Below the pieces are notes generated by a model that did no database searches, had not been told where the DNA came from, and worked only from the letters and a program-made list of their open reading frames with translations. This document shows positions 36,701-47,000 of a stretch of 64,000 bases of DNA, one piece after another. The DNA comes from Bolinopsis microptera (lineage: Eukaryota > Ctenophora > Tentaculata > Lobata > Bolinopsidae). Position 1 is the stretch's first letter. Each line of letters starts with the position of its first letter. The translations under genes were made by a program, and so were the position numbers. The stretch is from contig NC_087076.1 in the NCBI RefSeq assembly GCF_026151205.1, forward strand, positions 3,123,902-3,187,901, given 5' to 3'.

Positions 36701-39700
36701 GGCACTGATAATCCCAAACTTTCTGCTTCAACCAGGTTTCTAATGTTAATTAATTAATTAATTATCCAATTAATCTGATGAGGTTATTTCATTTTTCACT
36801 GATGATCTCCTCATTCTTTCACTGCGTTTTGGTCTACAGTTACACAAATACAAACAACTCATATAACGCAGGAGGAGAAAGTAAAAACTAAAATCTCCGA
36901 AACAACTCCAAATATTTAACTACAATTATAGGTCGTGCTATGTGTCTCAAGCCGAACACGTTCGACCTAGAGACAGAGTGGATCAACTTGTAAAGTTTAG
37001 AAACGGTTTCTCTCTTGGTTCCTTATCTGGTTAGAAATTCATCAAGTTCTGTTTTTTTATCTTGTGTGCTTCATTTCCTTGTTATTTCTTCTTTTCAAGA
37101 AAAAATAAAATGTTAAAAGATGTTAATTATGTTAAGTTATTTCACATTTAGTTAAGTCATGTCACATAATTCACCATATACTTTTTGATAAATCTAATCT
37201 CACAGAATATCGAGAACCACCTAAATCTGAAATTCAAGACAATTTCAAGGAGAACTCTGGGTTCCAGAAATTCTGCCACAACCCAGTCGTGCTTAGCAGG
37301 GTGAGGATCTTACTTTAATTCTTTTGATTTGTTTAGGGAATTTTCTTATATTCACTTGATCAACTTTAACTTCTACGCTTATCGTCATAATATCAAATAA
37401 AAAGCAGATTTTATGCTGAAAAATTCTAATTTGAAATACATTTGAAAATCCAAAATAAATTTTAATATTATATAATGGATCAAGGCAAATCAAATGCATT
37501 TAATTAAAGTAATAAAATGACTCCATAACAAATCGCATGCAACTAATCCAACTCTAAAATTTTGTTAGAAGTTCACTGAAGTGGCATGATTTTGATTCTC
37601 ATACATCAGATTCAGTTTTTTGTTAACTTTCTGTCAACCATTCCTCTCCATTTTAATTCTGAGTGATCGTTCAAAAAGTAGGTATTTCAATTTCTGCATG
37701 GTACTGCATAGTACATACTCAGATTTGTCGTTTGATGTTATAAGCAAATATGCTCATATTTGTCTGAAAAGTTAAAATATAAACTGCTTTTCACAATTCC
37801 CTAACGTCGTTTGCTACCATCATATATTTCACCACTTCCTTTTTCAAACATCAAAGGTTGCTCTACGCTGAGAATGTCTAGCCGATTTTGTCCCTGTTCT
37901 TTGGGCATCATCAAACTCAGCCGTCTTAGCTCGTTGTTTCTCAGCATTGTTGGCATTCTGTAATTTCTTTCTCGCTTGTCCAGGACTGCTTCCCCTACTT
38001 GGGCCTGGTTCTGAACTCGATTTTAATTGCTTTACACTGCTGGTTCTTCTCTCCATTATTAAACTCTGCTGTCGCAAACCATTAATCTTTTGTTTTCCCC
38101 CCACCAACAATGGTTGCTGTGCCGAAACGACTTTATCCTGGCCCAACAAAGGGGCCTCTTGTTCCACATTGAGTGGTTGTGACTGAGTATTAAATTGGAC
38201 GCTAGCAACCTCCTCAATTGAGGGATCAGGTGAAGGGGAGCTGTCTGGTCGCTTCACTTCCATATCCAAAACAGTGCAGTCAAGTGGGTCAATAGGAACA
38301 TATAGGCCAGTAACAGGATCGTGCACTACTTTAACTCTGTCCAGAGTATGACAGCTAGCCCCGATCACGCGGTAGTCCAGAGTGTGATCAGTAGAGTGCC
38401 TGTTTCTCAGGTAGTTGCTGATCTTGTCGTACAAAACACACAGACTGATCAGCACAATGCAGCCTAGGACAGGTCCGTAGATCATCCAGTTACCCGCCAC
38501 GTGGCTGAAATCAGAGCCCTCTCCTTCCCCATCCAGATTGCTCACATCGTTTTCTTGTTGGCGGGAGTTAGCAGCCGCTCCTTTGCCCTTAATGCCGCCC
38601 TTACTGGATATCAGGGTGCAGAGACACAGGAGAATCACCTCCCGAGCTGGGTTTCTAGACAAACTCAGCGACATTCCTAGAATTCATAGAGAATTTATAG
38701 TGTTCAAAATAGGTGAATGAAGTTGATTCGCTACGAATAAAAGTTTTTCAATTTAAAAGAAGCAGACAGAGTCGATGCTAGATATTATGATTAAATTTTT
38801 AGAGACAAATCAAAAGTCAAAAATATTGAAAATATTGAGAGGAAGGCTGTGGAATAATTTTATGATCTATTACAAATTAATCAAGATTTATGATCATATT
38901 ATTTAGCTAACAATAAACCTAAATGAATGAATACGCGCTACAAGTAAAAGAGAAATTGGTGAACAAGAAAAGTTTCATAGTTGAGAAAGTTGTTAATACA
39001 TGGCTCAAACAATAAATTAGTCAAGATATTCATTAAGTTGTATTCACATGTAAAAATTCGACGAGGATAAGAAATGAAACAGCAAATAAACAGAAAATGC
39101 CACGAGAGCAAATAAATTAGAAATGCTTAACGACATAATAAGGCCATCGAGGTAAATACTATTATAAATATCACATACAAAAAATCTGTTACACTATTTA
39201 CAATATGATGGATAGGGTTGTAGACTATTTACAAATCTATTTACACTTTACAGTTTACACGAATATGGTCAATTGAATGATTTACGATAGATGCCCTACA
39301 GTCCATTTATAATTCTCAAATGATTAGTATATAGTATAAAGATTGTTGTCTTAATGTTGGCTTTTCATTTCCAATAATTTCCTTTGATCTAAGAGTGGGA
39401 CGCTTTGTTCTGATAACGATGTTTCCTGGTCCAAACCAACTCCTCGATCACTAGAACATACTGTGGTATCGGAATTTGAGGACAAAAGAGGTTGTCTCAC
39501 TTCTTCCCTAGATGAGCCAGGGGGCTCTATATCTGTGACATTTAAAGATTTTTGCTTTTTAACGCAGCTGTACTTTTCTTTTGGCTTGTTTTGCTCCAGT
39601 ATGGCTATCTTTTGATCCAACACAGCTATCTTATCCTCCCATAATCTCTGCTGATCCCAAATAGGTAACTGTTGATCACAGGTTGGAATTTGTTGAGCAT

Positions 39701-42700
39701 ATGTGGGACTTTGTTGATCACAAGTGAAACTTTGTTGATCACAAGTGGGACTTTGTTGATTACAGGTGAGACTTTGTGGATCACAGGTGGGACTTTGTTG
39801 ATCCAAAGCTGGCTTTCGTTGGTCCAACATAGTCATATGTTGGTTCAACATAGATATTTGCTGGTCCAACATGAATCTCTGCTGTAGGTCCAATGATCGC
39901 CGCTGTTGATTCAGCAAGATTCTTTCCCGATCCACCGATGGTATTCGCTGATCCTCATTTGGTTCCTGCATTCTAAAGAACTCCATAGTGTCCGAGGGTA
40001 CCCTCTGCAGTACTTTTCTTTCGAAACTCTCTACGGGCAGAAAGAACCCGGGTGCAGTATCCCTTGTATTTACATCCTTGTATCTGAGATCATATTCTGA
40101 CCTCTCCGCCTTCTCCTTAGGGTTCATTTCCATTTTCTCCTCTTTCTCCTCTTTCTCCTCTTTCTCCTCTTTCTCCTCTTTCTCCTTTGGATTTGATCCT
40201 CTTGGGTACCTTCTCTTAGCAACGTGTGCGTTATCGTGACGTTTTGTCATCAGAAAGTTGTTGATCTTGTCGTATAGCAGGCAGAGCGAGATTAGGAAAA
40301 TACACCCCAGTACTGGTCCGTATATAACCCAGTTAGCCAATCCGGAGCCTTCCGTTTTACCTGTGTGAGGGCTACCATTGTTCAGGTGGGGTCCAGAGTT
40401 TGCTGCGGCTCCCTTGCTGGCTCCTCTACAGTGGACCAAGTGTAGGATGGATAGGATGATGATCAGTATCAACCTTGTGGCCGACATGGTATATTGTACA
40501 GTGGCGCACGCAAACAATTAACAAAATAGACTTTGAAGTGAGCTCATACATTGTTAAATACGTATAGTGATCTAAAAATACTTATAGATATAAAGTAAAA
40601 GTAATTGAGGTAATGAATAGGACCATGCGGAAACGCTGACATTTCGAGTAGACAAAGAAAAAGAAACCACGCTCTTACACAACGAGACAAAAGCGAGTAA
40701 GCGAAGAGAGTGGTAACTGGTAGTGTTGCTCTACCATACTATGTGTGGAGTGGAATGTGTTTTTCTGAAATACTTCATAATGCTCTTGATAATCCCATGT
40801 GGATTAAAGGAGGAGGCTTTGGAATAATTTTATGATCTATTACAAATTCATCAAGATTTATGATCATATTAGTTAGCTAACAATAAACCTAGATGAATGA
40901 ATACGCTCTACAAATAAAAGAGAAATTGGTGAACAAGAAACGTTTCAGTTGAGAAAGTTGTTAATAGTCTTAATACATGGCTCAAACAATAGTCAAGATA
41001 TTCATTAAGTTGTATTCATATGTCACAAAATTCGATGAGGATAAGAAATGAAACAGCAAATAAACAGAAAATTCCACGAGAGCAAATAAATTAGAAACGC
41101 TTAACGACATAATAAGGCCATCGAGGTAAATACTATTATAAATATCACATACAAAAAATCTGTTACACTATTTACAATATGATGCAGATAGGGTTGTAGA
41201 CTATTTACAAATCTATTTACACTTTACAGTTTACACGAATATGGTCAATTGAATGATTTACGATAGATGCCCTTCAGTCCATTTATAATCCTCGAATGAT
41301 TAGTGTTTAGATTCTACCCGGAAATATTATGACGAATGAATGCTCATTCTATATAATCCAAGAATAAAGATTTCCAGTCTATATGAAACGGAGCCAAACC
41401 CTGAATCCAGACTTAATCTTTCTTGTTAAATTCTGAGGGACTTGGAGGACAGTAATGGGGGTCTGGTCGACGAAATCTGGGGTTATCGGCTTTTCGTTTC
41501 CAATATTTTCCTTTGATCTAAGAGTGGGACGCTTTGTTCTGATAACGATGTTTCCTGGTCCAAACCAACTCCTCGATCACTAGAACATACTGTGGTATCG
41601 GAATTTGAGGACAAAAGAGGTTGTCTCACTTCTTCCCTAGATGAGCCAGGGGACTCTATACCTGTGACATCTAACGAACTTTGCTTTTTAACGCAGCTGT
41701 ACTTTTCTTTTGGCTTGTTTTGCTCCAGTATGGCTATCTTTTGATCCAACACAGCTATCTTATCCTCCCATAATCTCTGCTGATCCCAAATAGGTAACTG
41801 TTGATCACATGTGGGACTTTCTTGATCACAAGTGGGACTTTGTTGATTACAGGTGGGACTTTGTTGATTACATGTGGCACTTCGTTGATCACAAGTGGGA
41901 CTTTGTTGTTTACAGGTGGGATTTTGTTGAGCATAAATGGGACTTTGTTGATTCAAAGCTGGGTTTCGTTGGTCCAACATAGGCATCTGTTGGTTCAACA
42001 TGAATCTCTGCTGCAGGTCCAATGATCGCCGTTGTTGATTCAGCAAGATTCTTTCCCGATCCATCGATGGTATTCGCTGATCCTTATTTGGTTCCTGCAT
42101 TCTAAAGAACTCCATAGTGTCCGAGGGTACCCTCTGCAGTGCTTTTCTTTCGAAACTCTCTACGGGTAGAAAGAACCCGGGTGCAGTATCCCTTGTATTT
42201 ACATCCGTGTATCTGACATCATACTCTGACCTCTCCGCCTTCTCCTTAGGGTACATTTCCATTTTCTCCATTTTCTCCTCTTTCTCCTTTTTCTCATCTT
42301 TCTCCTTTGGATTTGATCCTCTTGGGTACCTTCTCTTAGCAACGTGTGCGTTATCGTGACGTTTTGTCATCAGAAAGTTGTTGATCTTGTCGTATAGCAG
42401 GCAGAGCGAGATTAGGAAAATACACCCCAGTACTGGTCCGTATATAACCCAGTCAGCCAATCCGGAGCCTTCTTTTTCATCCGTATGAGGGCCACCATTG
42501 TTCGGGTGGGGTCCAGAGTTTGCTGCGGCTCCCTTGCTGGCTCCTCTACAGTCGACCAAGTGCAAGATGGATAGGATGATGATCAGTATCAACCTTGTGG
42601 CCGTCATGGTATATTGTACAGTGGCGCACGCAAACAATTAACAAAATAGACTTTGAAGTGAGCTCATACATTGTTAAATACGTATAGTGATCTAAAAATA

Positions 42701-43595
42701 CTTATAGATATAAAGTAAAAGTAATTGAGGTAATGAATAGGACCATGCGGAAACGCTGACACTTCGAGTAGACAAAGAAAAAGCAACCACGCTGTTACGC
42801 AACGAGACAAAAGCGAGTAAGCGAAGAGAGTGGTAACTGGTAGTGTTGCTCTACCATACTATGTGTGGAGTGGAATGCGTTTTTCTAAAATACTTCATAA
42901 TGCTCTTGATAATCCCATGTGGATTAAAGGAGGAGGCAGCGCAGCAGATCGAACTTACTAAGATAATTTGAACCACCCGGTGTTTCGTCCCCAACGTCCT
43001 CTTTTCCTTAAGTCGTCACAGGCTAACTATTATCGCGTGATGACCGTATTGAATAGTCGTTACTCGTTTTTACTAATGCTTTAAGTTTTGACGCAATTTA
43101 ATCCACTAATTGAGACTATAGTCTTCAGGAACTAAGTTCGCGTATTCAGCATAGCGTTCATAAATTACGTAATCACCGAAAGGGGGAGAATGATGTTCAA
43201 ATAATGGCGCCTAAGGCTCATGGTAGTCATGTGAAGTAATGTGAAGTAATGATGAAATGGAGTGGACGGGTCTAAAATGGGCTTAAAGTGTTGACACGTT
43301 ATATCTAAGCGGTCTCATAAGACAGTTGGATTCTTTGGATAAATTCAAAAGATTTGTCATGGATCAGACTTACAATTACAAACTACAATTACCTATTCAA
43401 TTTCTAATTACCAATAAACTCCCGCAGCTTAAAGACAGTCACATCTCCCTGAGCCACGAGGAGGCCCCCCAATACTCCACGTCCTACAACTCACTGTTTT
43501 ACAAGAAGGACGCGGACCCCCAGGGACTAGCTCCAAAACTACAAACCAGCTCACTGCCTCTTGGGACCTTCTCTAGATACGTGGCACGGAGGTAG
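33717..43595 (+). CDS. SAXO5/TEX45-like axonemal microtubule-associated protein
   Basis: Twelve exons: 33717-33815, 34040-34086, 34291-34437, 34703-34879, 35092-35176, 35384-35544, 35696-35823, 36234-36355, 36629-36735, 36932-37029, 37206-37300, 43428-43595; phases match and the total is 1434 nt (477 residues). The N-terminus EFLAASHFTVGMD resembles the start of TEX45/SAXO5 as I recall it. Repeated Ser-Ser-x-Pro-x-Gly-Asp motifs (SSVPMGDSEM, SSFPEGDRHP), each followed by an aromatic-containing segment, recur through the protein, as in stabilisers of axonemal microtubules. The C-terminal exon (SHISLSHEEAPQYSTSYNSL) continues this pattern. The expected role is in the lumen or on the surface of ciliary doublets. 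The last intron is about 6.1 kb and holds three minus-strand genes. The gene structure is well supported; the exact family name less so. Confidence 0.8.
35962..36231. repeat. C-rich 17-bp minisatellite forming the intron 7 acceptor tract
   Basis: About 16 copies of CCATTGTTACCCCCTCC and its variant with CATGG. The final copy runs directly into TTACTCCCCAG and exon 8 at 36234, so the repeat supplies the pyrimidine tract. The minus strand has many GGGG/GGGGG blocks and could form G-quadruplexes. Open frames across it (up to 179 residues) are artefacts. Confidence 0.9.
36840..36880 (+). other. Possible alternative cassette exon of the SAXO5-like gene
   Basis: A good acceptor (GGTCTACAG) precedes a 41-bp segment (SYTNTNNSYNAGGE) ending at GTAAAAAC. 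Inclusion changes the frame of exon 36932-37029 and would end the protein early (WINL, then stop). The main model skips it. Confidence 0.3.
37844..38674 (-). CDS. Single-pass membrane protein, nested gene 1 (276 residues)
   Basis: Intronless ATG-to-stop frame inside intron 11 of the SAXO5-like gene, antisense to it. It has an N-terminal hydrophobic signal (VILLCLCTLIS), a short Gly/Ser-rich outer part, one transmembrane helix (NWMIYGPVLGCIVLISLCVL, about residues 62-81) followed by YDKISNYL, and a 190-residue cytoplasmic tail rich in Gln, Ser and Lys. The helix and the flanking YDKI motif are shared with the two genes at 39351-42607, so this is the diverged member of a three-gene family. I do not recognise the family; type I topology is inferred from the signal and stop-transfer order. 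Confidence 0.75.
   Translation of the reverse strand: MSLSLSRNPAREVILLCLCTLISSKGGIKGKGAAANSRQQENDVSNLDGEGEGSDFSHVAGNWMIYGPVLGCIVLISLCVLYDKISNYLRNRHSTDHTLDYRVIGASCHTLDRVKVVHDPVTGLYVPIDPLDCTVLDMEVKRPDSSPSPDPSIEEVASVQFNTQSQPLNVEQEAPLLGQDKVVSAQQPLLVGGKQKINGLRQQSLIMERRTSSVKQLKSSSEPGPSRGSSPGQARKKLQNANNAEKQRAKTAEFDDAQRTGTKSARHSQRRATFDV
39351..40487 (-). CDS. Single-pass membrane protein, nested gene 2 (378 residues)
   Basis: The first ATG in frame (40487) gives a signal peptide, MSATRLILIIILSILHLVHC; the open frame continues upstream but without ATG. A short outer segment follows, then the helix NWVIYGPVLGCIFLISLCLL and YDKINNFL. The tail has a KEE repeat (five KEEKE units), then a Gln-rich part in which seven-residue units of the type DQQSPTC recur about eight times, a region with coiled-coil character (IAVLDQKIAILEQNK), and two LLDQ motifs near the end. 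The repeated cysteines lie on the predicted cytoplasmic side. It is intronless, antisense inside intron 11 of the SAXO5-like gene, and duplicated as the gene at 41483-42607. Function unknown. Confidence 0.8.
   Translation of the reverse strand: MSATRLILIIILSILHLVHCRGASKGAAANSGPHLNNGSPHTGKTEGSGLANWVIYGPVLGCIFLISLCLLYDKINNFLMTKRHDNAHVAKRRYPRGSNPKEKEEKEEKEEKEEKEEKMEMNPKEKAERSEYDLRYKDVNTRDTAPGFFLPVESFERKVLQRVPSDTMEFFRMQEPNEDQRIPSVDRERILLNQQRRSLDLQQRFMLDQQISMLNQHMTMLDQRKPALDQQSPTCDPQSLTCNQQSPTCDQQSFTCDQQSPTYAQQIPTCDQQLPIWDQQRLWEDKIAVLDQKIAILEQNKPKEKYSCVKKQKSLNVTDIEPPGSSREEVRQPLLSSNSDTTVCSSDRGVGLDQETSLSEQSVPLLDQRKLLEMKSQH
41483..42607 (-). CDS. Single-pass membrane protein, nested gene 3 (374 residues)
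   Basis: Tandem duplicate of the gene at 39351-40487, with the same signal (MTATRLILIIILSILHLVDC), helix and tail. The proteins differ mainly in the low-complexity parts: the KEE repeat is shorter here (KEKDEKKEKEEKMEKMEM), and the DQQSPTC-type array differs in the number and order of units. The C-terminus is KILETKSR instead of KLLEMKSQH. The upstream flanks (40488-40820 and 42608-42940) are almost identical, so both copies probably share one promoter type. Intronless; function unknown. Confidence 0.8.
   Translation of the reverse strand: MTATRLILIIILSILHLVDCRGASKGAAANSGPHPNNGGPHTDEKEGSGLADWVIYGPVLGCIFLISLCLLYDKINNFLMTKRHDNAHVAKRRYPRGSNPKEKDEKKEKEEKMEKMEMYPKEKAERSEYDVRYTDVNTRDTAPGFFLPVESFERKALQRVPSDTMEFFRMQEPNKDQRIPSMDRERILLNQQRRSLDLQQRFMLNQQMPMLDQRNPALNQQSPIYAQQNPTCKQQSPTCDQRSATCNQQSPTCNQQSPTCDQESPTCDQQLPIWDQQRLWEDKIAVLDQKIAILEQNKPKEKYSCVKKQSSLDVTGIESPGSSREEVRQPLLSSNSDTTVCSSDRGVGLDQETSLSEQSVPLLDQRKILETKSR
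43150..43200. repeat. Decayed MITE end resembling the 54.3-kb element
   Basis: GCGTTCATAAATTACGTAAT followed by CACCGAAAGGGGG resembles the left end of the element at 54242-54376 (GGTCGTTCAAATATATTACG and then a G-run). Only one end is seen. Confidence 0.4.
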
Positions 43596-43960
43596 GGCGA
43601 AGAGATCTGAGGAGAGGACAATAGTACGGTTAAGAGTGGAGAAGGGGGAGTAAAATACAATTTAGAGTGGGGACAAAAATACTGTAATCGTAGAAGTCGA
43701 GGTAATAATTAAATAATTGGTGTATCGAAATGGGAGAAGCACAGACTTTTAACTAGTGCCTTTGGCGGAGACTCCTTACTTATCTTTCATAGATTTTATA
43801 TTGAAAGCACGAATTTTGGTAGGTCAATTGTTTTGAAAAATATAAAAGTAGAGTATCGGTTAAATTTTAACTCCTCAATTGCAAATATTTGTATCATTTC
43901 AATCATTCATTATAGTAAAGACACTAAAAATGGATTACCTTCTAATTCTATACAATCAAA

Positions 43961-43966
43961 AATAAA
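43961..43966 (+). terminator. Polyadenylation signal of the SAXO5-like gene
   Basis: AATAAA about 365 bp beyond the stop at 43595, and about 120 bp before the stop codon of the convergent minus-strand gene, so the two 3' ends lie close together or overlap. Confidence 0.5.
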
Positions 43967-44081
43967 GCATCCACTTGAGGGTTGCTATAAAATAACGGTG
44001 GAATTTAGAAAGTAGATTATTTTCTATGGTCTAAAATTCATCAACCGATTTCGCTGAATTTTGCTCTCTGAAACAGTGAAA

Positions 44082-47000
44082 TTAGTAAAAATTACTTTCT
44101 TCTAAATCTCCCATTGTACTGCCCATTTTTTGGAGCATGGTTTCCTCAAGAAAACTATTCATCACCGACTGAATGGTATTATTGCTCTTACTGTATGAAC
44201 TTCTGCCACTGTGAGAAACCGGCTGTGTTTTCTCCACTGGTTTCTCCTCGTCCATCTCCCTGGCTCTATTTACAAATATCTCCATATCAGTATCACCGTC
44301 TTCATCAATTGAGTGGTCGTGATTGAAGGAGGGGGATGAGGAACTCATGAATTTATCCCTTGCCGACCTTCCCCCCGACGAACTGTCTTCAGACGTCAAC
44401 CTAGCTTTACCGAACATTGACGACAAAATGTCGCTCACATGGTTCTGGTCCGAACTGCCATTTCTCTTTCGCCCCACCCTTTCGTTTGAGACGGCGAGAG
44501 TTTTGCTGAGGTCGGAAATGAGGCTCTGTTCACTGCTGGTTGAACAGTGGGATCCTGATGGCGAGCACTGGAGAACGGAGGGACGATGTGGTTTGCGGGA
44601 ACTAGTTACTATGATCTGAGAGCAGGAGGCTCGTCTTGTTCTGCTATCTAGGCAGGAATAATAAGTTATTTTTATAACTTATAAGTTATTAAGTAAGAAT
44701 ATGGAGGTTAACACTGGATATTATGCAGGGTAGGACAGGCGACAGTATTAACACAGTGTAAGTACTTTGTAATACTTACAACTATAGAAATAGCTGTAAT
44801 AATTGTTAGTACTACAAAGTATGACGGGGAACAATTTTCCTCTAACCTACAGATATAATTGTCGCGTTAATACTAGCTTATTCTATAAACTATTTTCCTT
44901 TACCATTATTAAATTTACCTGTGTTTTTAGTAACGTTGTATGAATCTCTAGATACATCGTCAGATTTGGAAATGTCGTTCTTGACTATTCGGGATATCAG
45001 TGCGCCAGCCAAATCTGTAACTATATGTCATGTCCGTTTGGATATAATTCGATAGTTGGTACAAAATAAAAATAATATTGAAATACTAGTTTCGCTCTGT
45101 CCTTCTGTCCGGTCAAATAAGATATTAAATGAAAGATATCATTAAAGAAAAGTTGCACTAACAAAAGACAGCAAACCTTTTTTATCTTTTGCATTAGCCA
45201 CAGCAAAGTTTTCGTGGTTCGTCTTGCGCCTTGTCTTCTTGTCGGTAACGAAAACACAGTTGGAAGAGCTTGGAGGCGAGGTAGAATTGGGTGGGGAAGG
45301 TGAAACTTTTTGGTTTGACTTGACCGATTGTTTTTTAATCATCCCTACTAACGCGTGTTTCATTATATTGTCGGCAGCATCTACCCTGAAATTTGTTGAT
45401 CATCAGTATAAAAAGTATTGAAAAATGAGAACTTGGTAAAAACGTACCGCTAAAATTACTGTATAGAGAAAGAGTTGTGGATATAATTTTCATCTGTTCG
45501 TGTTAACAATATGACCTACTTTTCAGGTTCTTCTTTGGGCTTCAAAATATCTTGAAAGCAGAATAGGTCGGGTGGGTCCACATCACCTGTGACCATTCTC
45601 TGTTTCGCCTCCTCTACCTGCCTCAACATTTCCCCTATGAGACCCGCTGTTGCCATTTCTTCGTCCTCATTCCTACCAGGTTCTACATAGGTTACACCGT
45701 ATCTTGACCGGGCTAAGTTAGCCTCTCGAACCTGCAAAATGCTGCATTAAAACATATCTACTCGTAATTTTTTGTGTTAATTACATTATGAATAAATATT
45801 TTAAGATACGCCTTGAAATATACCTCCTGTTTCAGAATCATTTCAAGGTCTTATAAACATTAATGTGTTCTCACTTTCATTAAGAGATCTTGAGTCTCCT
45901 GACTGGTGGGTCGCTCCTTCATCAACTTTACCAGTCCATCTAGTTTACAGAAATAAGAGTCCTCTTGATCCAACATGAAATCTGAAAAGTCCGGCGGCAT
46001 CTCTTCGTACTGGACAGAAACATTCCGGACTACTTTGCAATTGGTCTTAGGGATACAGTTTTGCGTAGGATGAGGTTTATCTTTGAAAGAGACCTTCCGG
46101 CTTGAGTCATAAGTTGGCTTGCTTCCCCTTTGCAAAGATTCTGTAAGCATTAATCCTTTAGTACCTCCATTAACTTGTTTGTTTTTGACCGGTCGATGAG
46201 TTCGTTTGGGTTTTGGTGGAGGAATCTGGGGGTTGGATGGGTACCCCCTTGATTTAGTACTGTCCTCTCGAAGTGGAGTCAAAGGGATACCTGGCTGTTG
46301 TTCACGTTCACTTGATGCGGCTCTTCTCCTGGATCCTTTAGGTCTCTCAGTTGATTTGTAAGATTGATTTGTTGATGCTCTGCCACGGATAGATTGAGTT
46401 TGTAATGAATTCACATCAAATTGCGTTTGATTGTTTGTTTGAATGATTGATGAAGACTCCCGCTGTGTTGATGAATTAACTTGGCGCCTTGATGGCGTCG
46501 GTGGGCGTTGTGGCGACGTCACTTGCTGGCTAGATGCAATAATTGTTCTATCTGAAGGTTCTGACCCATCCACCGAGATTGTACTTCCTGACATCAGCAC
46601 AGTGTGAGATTTGGACCGCTCTGATTCCCCAAAACTATTTTTTGGGGTACTAGAATATTGTTGATAGCTGGAATTTGATTGAGTAGATTGCAAAGAGCTT
46701 TGGTTTGAAGCCGCGTTTTGATCATAAGGTCTCTTCACACCCCCGTTTTGCTGCACGGGGTGTATACCAGTTTTCGATGAAATTAACATTCGCTCGATAG
46801 CTGAATAAACTGATGTATCTTGAGGAGGAGCCAAAACCACACCTCCACCTGATTTTGGCTGATAATGCATTTGGTTTCTAGTTTGACTCTGTTTCTTATT
46901 GGAGCCTGTCGGAGGAAGTGACCTTACTTCAACCTCTTGTCTGGGAGGTTTTTCCTCGGATCTCTGCTGAACCTGTTGACCGTTTCTTGAGTTCGAGGGA

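Larger units (their letters stand above)
38842..42940. repeat. Tandem segmental duplication, two units of about 2.0-2.1 kb
   Basis: Unit 38842-40822 and unit 40823-42940 are near-identical over coding and both flanks. Junctions fall in GGAGGAGGC or GAGGAAGGC (38845, 40817, 42934), a short homology. The right unit has about 130 bp of extra sequence at 41315-41470, just past its stop codon. High identity in non-coding flanks points to a recent event. Confidence 0.85.
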
